Shown here: positions 1 to 9,666 of the stretch, piece after piece
How positions within the stretch are numbered: the stretch's first letter is position 1
Layout: every line of letters begins with the position of its first letter
Assembly (NCBI GenBank): GCA_000467715.1
Contig: AJFK01000001.1
Coordinates: 58,919-122,918, forward strand
Reading direction: 5' to 3'
DNA: 64,000 nt
DNA from: Hysterium pulicare CBS 123377
Lineage: Eukaryota > Ascomycota > Dothideomycetes > Hysteriales > Hysteriaceae
The notes under the pieces: model-generated
What the model saw: the letters and a program-made list of their open reading frames with translations, nothing else
Databases searched by the model: none
What the model was told of the DNA's origin: nothing
Position numbers and translations under genes: made by a program

Positions 1-450
1 TATGCCTGCGCTGAGAGATGCTTGAGAAAACGCCGATACGAGTCTTCTCGCATTCATGTTCGATTTTGCTGCGCCCTTCATCCATCTCATTGGACACGTT
101 GAATACACCGAACTGCGCATCTTTTGGCCTAGTCAGTGTGCCGCATGATAAACGCGTAGGAGCCTTCCATTGACTGAAAATACTTTTGCGCTATAGGGTT
201 GCATCCATCTGGGTGCTGACTAGCTAATCGGAAGCTGACAAAAGTATATGGCTTTTTGCGGTGATACAAACATATTTTGGCAAGGCGGTCGTGAAACTCC
301 ACCATCGCTCAAATTAGAAGTCCATGGAGTTGCCAATCTGCCTTGTGGTAAGTATAAAGAACATGCATATACCTCCAACTCTCGAGAATCATCAGTATCG
401 CATTTTCGTTTTTGCAAAGTTGGCTTCACTCTTCCATCCATAAAACCAAC
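1..450. other. Upstream spacer, no gene seen
   Basis: No ORF with recognisable protein features. The right part is presumably the promoter of the reductase gene that starts at 451. A short TATA-like AT tract lies near 352-357. Confidence 0.5.
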
Positions 451-1696
451 ATGAAAGGTATCAGCGTGCAAAAAGCAGGTGTCGAGATGGAGCTCCGCTC
501 TGACCTCGATGTCCCTGAACCCGATGATTCTCAGATACTTGTGAAATCCATTTATACGGCGATCAACCCTGTGTAAGTGTTCATCCATCGAATGTTCCGC
601 CCTCCTGAAGACTACATCGATCATCTATGATCTTGTTAATCCTCTCAGGGACACATACATGGCGGCAATAGGAATCCTTGTAGTTGGCTGGCCCCTCGTT
701 CCAGGTTGTGATGCCGGTGGTATTATCATCAAGGCTGGAAAGAACGCCATCAATCCTCTTGGAAATCGCTTCAAAGAAGGAGATGAAGTCTGCGGCTGTA
801 CAAGACGTGGAAGCAAAGGATACTCCCCATGGCAGGAATATGTACATCGATTTACATCCTCTGCGATCTACGCAATTGACGTTACTAAGCCTTGTCGCCA
901 TATAGTTCTTGATGGATGCTGCTATTACTATTCCAAAACCGAGTAACATCACACTTGCTCAAGCATCGACTTTGGGCGTTGGAGTCCTCACCGCTTTCTT
1001 GGGTATGGCTTGGATATCCCTCTTTTAGATCCCGGGAATCTACCTTCGACCAAAGATGAATGGGTCCTCGTCCTCGGCGGAGCGAGCAGCGTCGGAAAGT
1101 ACACTATTCAGACGTTGAAAGCGTGCGGACTCAAAGTCGTGTTGTCCTGCCCTGAGAGCTCCTTTGATGTATACTCTCCATCGCTCTACTTCTTTAAACA
1201 TCGTCGTTAACTAGTCTCGCAGCTCCTCAAGTCTTTGGGCGCAGATGCCACGGTTGACTACAAAAAGCCCGAATCAGAGATTATCGAACAGATTAGATCG
1301 CAGACGTCCGGTTCCCTCTCCCGAATCTATGATACAGTTGCCCAAAACACCGCCCTCGTAACCTCCATCTTCACATCGCTATCTGCCACCACCTCCGGTC
1401 CCCGGTACTTCACCACTACAAATAATTGGGATCCACTTCCCGACGCGTCTCATAGCTTCACGTCGCGTTCTATTCTGCTAGGCGAGATTGGGCGGCCGGA
1501 GGGTGAGGAGGTGAATGACAGAATAAAGGCGTTTATCCCGGTTGTGGTCAAACTGGTAGAGGAGGGGAAGCTGGTGGTGAGTGAGTCCTTGCTCGGCGAG
1601 AAGGAGGGATTCGATGGGCTGGAGGAAGCTTGGGACTTGCAGAAGAGTGGAAAGGCAGGGAATAAAAAGGTTATTGATAAGGTTGGGGAAGCCTAA
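451..1696 (+). pseudogene. ToxD-like zinc-independent alcohol dehydrogenase/enoyl reductase, frameshifted
   Basis: Medium-chain dehydrogenase/reductase of the ToxD-like trans-acting enoyl reductase type common in fungi; expected to be an NAD(P)H-dependent reductase, substrate unknown. Four exons fit: 451-572, 649-841, 906-1168 and 1223-1696, all GT-AG. The N-terminal GroES-like part includes VPGCDAGGI. The nucleotide-binding part has VLGGASSVGKYTIQ, and the C-terminal part ends KVIDKVGEA. The exons sum to 1052 nt, one base short of whole codons. The reading frame changes at 1001-1004, inside the conserved segment between TLGVGVLTAFLG and LDIPLLDP. A GGGG-to-GGG deletion there would explain it. 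A 26-nt GT-AG 'intron' (1003-1028) would also restore frame but is below normal fungal intron size and would delete conserved residues. It could be an inactive gene or a sequence error. Confidence 0.7.
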
Positions 1697-2056
1697 GCCT
1701 CGATTACGGAATGATCTTTTGCCGAATCACTCCTTTGAGGAGGATATCTTAATATTGAGAATATGAACCTGCGCGTTTCTTCGAAATAATTAGGCCTAAA
1801 CAATGATACTTCTGGTACATCTCCGTTTACTCTTGAATGCAGATGATTAAATCAGCTCTTGTTCCATTGACCATGGCCAGCGATGAGGCGAGATACCTAG
1901 ATAACGTTTCACATGATCACGTGCGCAGACCCGCTGCCAAGACTCTCGCCTTCTACTTTCTTCCAACCACACTTCCACAGTTTATTCTTTCACCACCAAC
2001 ATCTTCTGCAAACGTTTCTCGCAATCGCAAGGTAATTATTCTGCGGCACAACGGAG
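1697..2056. other. Intergenic, no gene seen
   Basis: Contains the 3' end of the reductase gene and the promoter of the first ankyrin gene. An ORF at 1837-2070 has no recognisable features and overlaps that start. Confidence 0.5.
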
Positions 2057-3468
2057 ATGGAGCTACTTAGTCTCCCTTTGGAGATCTCTCACATGATCGT
2101 TCATGAACTGGTGGAGGTCGAAGGAGTCTGCGACGCTCAGAAGCATAGGTTGATCTGCCGTGAGTAAACCACCTCATCTATTTGAATCCTCTAACCCTAA
2201 TTGATTGCTTTCAAGGTCTTTTCGATGAGTCAATCAGAGATGAGGTGTTCGCTAAACAGCACATCAAAGCGTTCAACAACTCCCGCGCCGAAAAATTCCT
2301 CAAATCCAATCTATACGTCATCATTCGCAATAGGATGAAAGCAATTCCACAAGGTGAACTCGGTTGACTTCCTTCAACAATTCTCGAAATTATCAGTGCA
2401 CTCCAGGGCCGGACAGGAGACCAGACAGAAGAAGCACGGATGAGGTACATGGACATGTTTTGCCAAACGATAGTGCTCCTTTGCCAAACGATAGTGCCGA
2501 TTTGGACCTGCGCGCCACTACGATTGTTCAACCAGACATGTGCGACCAAATGGCCGTGTAGACTGGCATTAGTGTACTGTCTGGCGGCAGCAGTATCAGT
2601 TGGCGACCTCCAAGCCGCAGAAAGTTTACTGGAGGAGGGCGCGAAACCGTATTGGGTCGGATCATGCCTGCTACAACCTTTAGAAGTTGCCGTTGGATTT
2701 CCTGATATCCTCGAGGTGCTTTTAGCTCAAATGGAACCAACAGATGATTACAATCGCGACATCGATAGGCCTCTTGATTCCGCGATCGTCACAGCCATCG
2801 CAAGGAATCAAGTCGACTTCACAAGAAAACTTCTTGCATGGGAAGCTAAATTTCTCCCCTGGTATGAAGCAGTCGAGGCGGGTCATCATGGTCCTATTTG
2901 CGTCCTGTTCGAACATGAGATACCCCCAGAAATTAAGGCTATCACACTGACATATACCATTGAAAACAATGACTTGGACATTGTGGGGCTTCTCTTGGAC
3001 AAGAAATTTGTTGAGATTCATGAGATAAATGGTGACTATGAATTGCCCCTCGAAGTCGCGTTTAGACAAGGTCATTCATCCATGATTCAAAGACTTTTAG
3101 ATGCTGGTGCGGATCCGAACCGTCGAAGTCAAAGCTATTCCGCTCCAGATGAAGGCACCTCGCTATCTATCGCCGTTCACGAAGGACACAAAGAGGCGGT
3201 AGAACTACTACATAACTATGGCGCGGCTTTTGAAGGATATAGTAAAGACGTGGACTCTCCATTGGAAATAGCTTTGAAACTACCCCAAAAGGACATATAC
3301 AATCTTTCAATGTCTAGCATGATCGATAGGGAGTTGAAGGCAAGGAATAACGAGGTGGGCCATGCGGAGCTGAATCGTGAAGCCGTAGATGGCGCAGCTG
3401 AGGGAAATGAGATTAGCTCGAACCTTACCATCAGTCAGATCCACGTGCTATTTGACTCTTTGGGATGA
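2057..3468 (+). CDS. F-box-like ankyrin-repeat protein, copy 1 (possibly disabled)
   Basis: Starts MELLSLPLEISHMIVHEL, an F-box-like N-terminus. Exon 1 is 2057-2159 and intron 1 is 2160-2215. The downstream reading frame runs to 3468 with ankyrin-like helices such as AAAVSVGDLQAAESLLEEGA and RQGHSSMIQRLLDAGADPN. The role is unknown; ankyrin repeats bind proteins. It is a tandem paralogue of the gene at 4009: exon 1 is 103 nt in both. A TGA lies in frame at 2365-2367. The codons after it (LPSTILEIISALQ) align with LPLSISRAVDMVLSQ of copy 2, so the stop falls in ancestral coding sequence. A 63-nt intron (2354-2416) would remove it in frame, so either an intron was acquired or the copy is a pseudogene. 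A 7-residue duplication (CQTIV.. twice) follows. Confidence 0.6.
2459..2497 (+). repeat. 21-bp tandem duplication inside ankyrin gene
   Basis: The 18-base string tttgccaaacgatagtgc occurs at 2459-2476 and again at 2480-2497, a 21-nt period, adding seven residues in frame. Copy 2 of the gene lacks it. Confidence 0.9.
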
Positions 3469-4008
3469 AATGGTGGTGGCTGTTCACGGAGATTTCGAGC
3501 CTCAACAGTCGGGGAAGGCTGCGATTACCTGGATCAACCAGAACTTGAACTAGTATCATGGCCTGTTAGCGACGTTGGATGCACATCAAATCCTAATGTT
3601 TCGTTCAATAGACCCTAATCGATTGCACTTATTTCAAACCTTTGGTTGCTCCTTCTTCTTTCATTTCATCGTCTTTTGGAGTGCTGGATCTTGCGCCCTC
3701 TTTCTGCTTCTCCGTATACATAACGGGCTCAGTCACTGACATCTACGAGTTTGACAACATTCACATCTATCTTCCACTTCGTGGTGAGGTAAAAAGAACA
3801 CTGTGATCGGCTCAACGCAAAAGGCAGTTTCACCCTTGAGGTAAAGTAAGTTGCCTGGTATTATCCTTCATTACACGACCTTGTTCACTTAACTTCTCCA
3901 AAGCCCTCCTCCTTCTACTTATTTTCTTGGCTTCACTTATCACCTCTTAAATCAACCTTCCGTCGCGGTTGAAGTCACATCTCACGAATCGGCTTGAGAG
4001 TCGCCAAT
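3469..4008. other. Intergenic between ankyrin paralogues
   Basis: No gene seen. Presumed 3' UTR of copy 1 and promoter of copy 2; several T/C-rich stretches precede the 4009 start. Confidence 0.5.
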
Positions 4009-5378
4009 ATGGAGCTTCTTGACCTTCCTCCAGAGCTTTTCGAGTATGTCATTCATGACCTAGTGACGACGGTGGGGATTCGGACCGTACAAAAGTACAG
4101 GGAGGTTTGCAGTGAGTCAAATGCAAAAAGCTGTGAGTTGACTAAAGCTTATCCAGAACAGAGGTATTCGACCAGGCTATCTCTCATGACGTGTATGTCA
4201 ATCAATCTCTCGAAGCCTTCAGTGGGCCTGCTATGCACCTCCTGACCAAGGAGATTATGCCCGACTTTCTCTTCAATAAGATTAAAAAACGTTGCGGCGC
4301 TCATGAATATCTCCCGTTATCAATTTCCCGAGCTGTGGATATGGTCTTGTCTCAAACAAAAGACAAATCTGAAGCTACAAAGGTTGAGTACACCAAGCTC
4401 GCTTGCAGACTTTGCGACAACTGGAGTCCTTGGTCTACATACACGCTTCTCAGCTCTGGCCCAAATCCTTGGTCCCTACAAAGATGCAGTGAGGGGACTG
4501 CTCCGGAAAATATCATTGGACTCGACAAAGCTCTTGCTGTCGCGGTTGCCATTGGAGACATATCCTTAGTAGAGCACTTTTTGAAACAGGGAGCCGATCC
4601 TCGCCACAAAACTCTGTACTATGGTCATCCATTGGGCATAGCAGCCCGTTTAGGGCACATTGACGTTGTGAAGTTAATCTTGGTAACCTTCACATGCTTT
4701 CGTCTGGACTCGGATACTCCAGACGAAGACAGTCCCCAGTATTTGGAAAACTTGGACAGTGCCTTCCGCCAAGCTCTCGACCGGAACCAAATCGAAATTG
4801 CGAAGGTTTTAATAAGATGGACTGCACATAGTATTTCCAAAATGCCAAAGCAAACCTACAATGGATGGCTATCCGCTGCTGTTCTGCGAGGCCAACTTGA
4901 TGTACTGCGAGGTTTGATGAATGTCAGAACTACAGGCGGTCCCAAGGTTTCTTACGAAACCTTCATATTGCCGTGTAGGCATGGACAAGAGGCCGTTGTG
5001 CGATTCTTTTTGGATGAGAAGAAGGTCGATGTCAAGAAGCTGCGATGCGGTTCTCGCGACACTCCGCTTGCTGCTGCAGTGGAGGTTGGACACTTAGAGA
5101 TTGTCCGAATGCTTCTAGATGCCGGAGCCGACCCAGATAATCGCGGAGGTCACAATCCTGGCACAATCCTGCAGCTTGCTGCAGAAGGGTGCAACGAAGA
5201 TATAGTGAGGTTGCTGCTTGACAGTGGAGCAATATTTGAATCGTTGTCGGGGTCCTCACCGATCATGATCGCTCGGAGCAAAGGTCACCACCGCATCGCC
5301 AAGATGTTGGAAGAGGCAAAGGCCAACAGGGAACGGGAAGCAAAGAATGCTGCTGAGAAACAGTTACCGGAGCCATAA
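4009..5378 (+). CDS. F-box-like ankyrin-repeat protein, copy 2
   Basis: Two exons, 4009-4111 and 4162-5378, joined over a 50-nt intron with a gactaaa branch-point-like site; 439 residues. It opens with MELLDLPPELFEYVIHDL, an F-box-like helix pair, followed by VCKVFDQAI. From about residue 150 on there are ankyrin repeats, for example GDISLVEHFLKQGADP, GHIDVVKLIL and VGHLEIVRMLLDAGADPDN, and a charged KANREREAKNAAEKQ tail. Such proteins in ascomycetes are usually annotated only by domain. If the F-box is real it would recruit Skp1 to a ubiquitin ligase, but that is inference. The frame is intact, unlike copy 1. Confidence 0.8.
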
Positions 5379-7370
5379 AAGATTTTACTGATGGAAGGCA
5401 ACTTGTTTTCCATAAGTATAGCAACCACGAGTCGCTAATTCAGGCGGAATACTTTCACAAAAGTTTGGGACTTCATGGGACTTATCATCATTCTGCAAGA
5501 ACATTCATACCCCCGATCCAAACCTCTATCAGGAATCTGCATTACTTCCCCCACCTCCGGGTTCTAGTTTCAGCCTCATCACATTTCTTACCCTCTACAT
5601 TTCTTTGCAGTGGCGTGTCGGCATTTGTTTCTTTCTTCATGACAGCCAGCATTTGGGAAGGACATCAAACGGAACTGGACAGCTGAATGCGAACTAAAAG
5701 TTTATTCTTTACCTCATCTCATTTGCACATTCTCAAAGCCGAATCAAAATGCGCGTTCTGAATGCCCGCTAAATATGCATCAGATGTTGTTCATATCCCA
5801 AACCGTGATAATCGAAAAGAGCAACATTCATATCTCCTGAGTGCCTGTGTTGCGTACTTGTTGCACTGAAAGCCTTTTGCCGTCTATTTCTCAATGGTTC
5901 GTATCAACGACACTGTAGAATGGGAGAGCTACATCGGATATACGCTCCCACAATCTTTCCCTTCCTTCGCTAGCTAGAGCATATCATCACTCCGCTTTTT
6001 TCGGACTGCTCAGTTTAATTGGACTTTACGAAATTCTTTCTATTCGATCTCCTATCTCATGACTTTGAACTTATCCTCATTCCACATCCCTGGATACCAG
6101 GTTTCTTAACTTTAAGCATACCCAGTTCAAGGCTTCAAGCCAAAGTTACCATCACACCCGGGCGCCAATTCCAGTTTCGATCCCGCCATATTAGAAAAGT
6201 TTGTCTCCGAAGGCTAGTCAGTTCTAATCCAGAACATCAGTCGATTCAGATCTACTTTCACAAACCTCCAAGCCCCACCCTCATCGTCTTCCCAAGCCAT
6301 ACCCTTGGTTGGCGACGTGGCTGAATCATCGGATTGGGGATACGCCCTCTTAAAGATGTCTCATAGGTTCAGAAACTTGGATATTGTGGTGAGCAATGTC
6401 AGCGTGGGGTATGTGACGTAGGGGTTGGATGTGGAGGTTAATGCGAAGTCACTTGATCATAGCACGAGGGTGGTTGTGCTGGTTTTAGGGAGAGCGGAGG
6501 AGGGATTGACGTGAATTTGAGTAGTATAATTGCCTCGCGGTCATGGCCAAGATTGGAGTTATGCGGCTAGCAGCAGGGCTATTACTGTGGTGAGTCTAGA
6601 TACGCGTAGGATCAGACCGGAGGTTAGCGAGAGAGCGTAGCTGATTGGAAAGTGTAGGTTACTAGAGGACTAGCAGCGGGATATGCGAAAGATAATATCA
6701 GATACAGTCGTCTCCATCCCGTGTTTAGTGAAATGTCGATATAAGGATCAAGGGAGTGCAGAATGATGCTATTGGGTTCCGCCCGTTCCTGAGGAGAGGA
6801 TACACTGAAGCTTAGCAAGGCGCTAACCTCCCGGATTCCATTGGAGAGAACTAACAGCCCGCAGGACGTCGCCAATGCGACTTAATATCTGACTAGTGAC
6901 CAGGCCGAGTTCGGGTTGAGTTGGATGTTGATGGTGGGAGGAATTTCGTTGTAGTTGAAGGATTAGGATGCTGACCGTCGTGAAATACGGTTTCGTATGA
7001 TATGGCTTCCAAGTCGCTTTGCATATCAGATTTGGCCTCTGTACACCACCTTTAAGTCAGTTCATATCCGAATGAGTATTCGCTGAAAGGCAGATGGTAG
7101 GGATCTCCAAACGTGAACATGATGTTTGAGAGGAAGAGAGGTTTACCACATTTTATGTAACTGGAAATTTTCGTAGATGAAATCCAGTATCCAGTGATAT
7201 AAGTATAGCTAGTGCAACAGATGAAACGACCGCTAAAATCGAGTAGCAAGGTGAGGGTATCGTGGAGTATCATACTGGAAACCCAAAAACGCCGTTACAA
7301 CCATATACCAGCCTATTCGTAGCATCCATAACAAATATTTTCTTCCTAGTAGTAAGTATTTCCCTCCATC
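5379..7370. other. 2-kb gene-poor region
   Basis: No convincing gene on either strand. Short ORFs (5465-5686, 6019-6324 plus; 6624-6875, 7052-7273 minus) show no motif and no splice partners. The 6330-6900 part is G-rich on the plus strand and could be a decayed gene, but I cannot name it. Confidence 0.5.
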
Positions 7371-7999
7371 TTATTCCCCACCTGGAACACAAATCTCCTT
7401 TCCTACAGCCAACCGATCACAATCAATCCCCTCATTTATCTTCAACAACCCCTCCAAATCCCCGCCATGTCTCTCTGCAATCATCCAACAAGTATCTCCC
7501 GTCTGTATCGCATAAGGCTGCGCAGAACCCACGCATACCACCTTTTCAGCCTGATTACTAGGCCCAGAATTTATAAATCGGAAGAGGAGAAGTAGGAATA
7601 CGATGGCGAGGAGTGCAAATGGCATCATCATCCGCCATGCTTCTTGATTGCCTTGTTTAAGTTGGTATTCACGGGCGGCGGCTTCTTCGTCGGTGAGGGG
7701 TTGGGGTGCGTCTTCGGGATCAACTGGAAAGAATAGATGAGTAAGATGTCTGCAGAATTGTGAGCGGAGGGGTGTAGAGCTCGCCGCACTTCTTTCTAAT
7801 CGCCCATATCGTGCCCCTTCCGCCCCTTGCCAATATGATCCATCTTCGTCCTGATAAGTGTATTGCTGTGTGTCGGTATCGTAGCCTACTCTCTGCATGC
7901 CTTCTGGTAGGCGTTCTTCGTCCTGTTCACCGTTAGCTTGAAGAATGTTTTGGACGTGGAGGCGGTATGTACGGTATCTAGGTGGGACCAACGACCCAT
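7371..7999 (-). CDS. Single-pass membrane protein with C-terminal LysM domain
   Basis: Three exons on the minus strand, 7999-7973, 7922-7790 and 7723-7371, give 170 residues. The first exon is only 27 nt and encodes MGRWSHLDT; the intron after it has a gctaac branch site. The N-terminal half (DEERLPEGMQRVGYDTDT, then DGSYWQGAEGARYG) precedes one hydrophobic segment around PFALLAIVFLLLLFRFI. After it comes a LysM-like domain starting YAIQTGDTCWMIAERHGGD and ending AVGKEICVPGGE. LysM domains bind chitin or peptidoglycan oligosaccharides. There is no signal peptide, so it looks like a membrane protein with the LysM on the far side of the membrane; the compartment is uncertain. The second intron (7789-7724) is less certain than the first. 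Confidence 0.75.
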
Positions 8000-8432
8000 T
8001 TTGAGATCTTTCTGAATGAGCTATTGCCAGTACACAAAGGTAGAGAAGTTTAGGCTATAGGGTAGGTTGGATGCTGGATTGAGGGCAGAGCGGAGTTGCG
8101 TGTCGCGTGTTGATGCGGTAATCTTTTGTGGCTGTGCTGTAGGGCTGATTTACGTTTCAGGTATAAACCGTTAACACCACTCATCTTTCGATTACGAATT
8201 TGGATGGCAATCTGAATCCAGAGGAGTAATTTGCGGACCAGGGGCTTTTGCTTATGGTCCTCTCTCTTCCATTCTATTTGAATGTTATTGATAAGAGCTT
8301 GTATCTAAAATATGTACACTATAAAGCATGCGGGCAAAGTGATTGATGGTCATTCTAGCTTAGCAAAAGGATTAGGTCCCCTTATTCAGAATTGACGGTC
8401 TCTATGCCCTTCGAAAGGACTTGATGGTTTCT
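8000..8432. other. Intergenic, no gene seen
   Basis: Promoter side of the LysM gene and 3' side of the cupin-like gene. Confidence 0.5.
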
Positions 8433-9086
8433 CTACAACCAAGTCTCTCGCCCTTCACATGGGCCTTCGGCTAAGATAACATGCGCCGGAATCTTGCCAC
8501 CTTCAAGGGGCATCGCGATGCCAACGGTCGATTGATCTGATGGATACGTGGTTCTGTGTCCGGTACCTTTCGTATCGAGCGCAAAGAGCAGTCCTCCCGC
8601 TCCGCCAACCACCCAAAGATCTGTGGAAGCATTATGTGGAAGAGTCACATGCGCGACACCAGAGACAAAGTGAACAAGTCTTTTACAACGTCAGTCATGC
8701 ACTACTTTTCATAGTCACTCAGCTCTTAATGTCTCGTATTGACGGGATTATTATGATATGCCTCGATTGGGGGCGTTAAAATAAAATGGGAAACAGTACT
8801 GAGGTACCGGCGCATTATGAATACCTCCGTCAAATCGAGGTGGCAGCACCGTATATGCCAGGTTTGTGAAATTACCAATAGCGAGTGCTTTGGTTCCAAT
8901 TTGACCAGGTGTAGAAGAGGTCTTGAAAGGTTCGGTAAGTTGCCAACACTCGAAGGCTGTATTGTTGTTGACGTCGGTAACAAGTGCTGTGGCGGTCAGG
9001 AAAGTTGTATTTGAGTCTGTCGATTGAGCTGCCGCAGAGCTAGCTATGATGAACAAAAAGAAAGCCAAGCTGGATAGTGGCGGCAT
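8433..9086 (-). CDS. Small secreted cupin-like protein
   Basis: Two exons, 9086-8800 and 8679-8433, over a 120-nt intron; 177 residues. The start at 9086 was chosen because it begins directly with a signal peptide (MPPLSSLAFFLFIIASSAAA); an in-frame upstream extension to 9158 would bury it. After splicing, FDGGIHNAPVPQ continues into LVHFVSGVAHVTLPHN, the H-x-P and G-x-A-H pattern of a cupin-type barrel, then WVVGGAGGLLFALDTKGTGH. Two potential N-glycosylation sites (NTT, NFT) precede it. Function is unknown; related small secreted ascomycete proteins are usually annotated only as cupin-like. Confidence 0.7.
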
Positions 9087-9666
9087 GGCGTCAATGTTGT
9101 GATGAGAGAGTGAGAGGAGGGAATCAACCCGCTGTAAAAGTGATGAGATAGATATCAAGGTAGTCTCAGCCCAGGTGATGACTGACAGCCAATGCAGATC
9201 AGGGAGATTCTGCAGGGACAGATTCGAGGCCTCCCAGCAATGTTAGATGTTGTCAGCAACTGGTCATGAGATACCAAGTCCGAAAATGCTTTAGAGGCAT
9301 GCGTATTTACTGAAGATCCAAATGAAAAGATGGTTCCTGGATAGAGTTTCTCCTCCCGTCGGAATCCCGAGGCTACCATTGTGATGAAGATCAAGGGACA
9401 GTTGTTGCAGGAAGGATATTGGAGAGAGCGGCGGAGTTTTGAGTTACCCTTGGCGTGCACGTGACAGCCCGAGTTGAGGCTAGACTCGGATGGATCGGCG
9501 GACGAAATGTCTTCGTCAACGACTCTCACTTACAATTCACCACTCCAGCTTCTCGCCATCCCCATCCGCCCTCTAGCACCCTTCATCTGCTTGTGCATGG
9601 TCCTCCCTCGACAGTACAGCTTCTTCCCTTCCGCCTTCCCCCCTAATTCTTCTTCTCCGCCTAGCA
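9087..9666. other. Divergent promoter region
   Basis: Lies between the cupin-like gene (minus) and AFG3 (plus). C/T-rich tracts at 9600-9665 precede the AFG3 start. No gene seen. Confidence 0.5.

Noticed and set aside
6624-6875. Minus-strand ORF of 83 codons as a membrane-protein fragment
   Set aside because: Mild hydrophobicity only; flanking frames are closed and no family pattern could be recognised.
9155-9529. Minus-strand 124-codon ORF upstream of the cupin-like gene
   Set aside because: It lies in the shared promoter with AFG3, has no recognisable feature and does not splice to the signal-peptide start at 9086.
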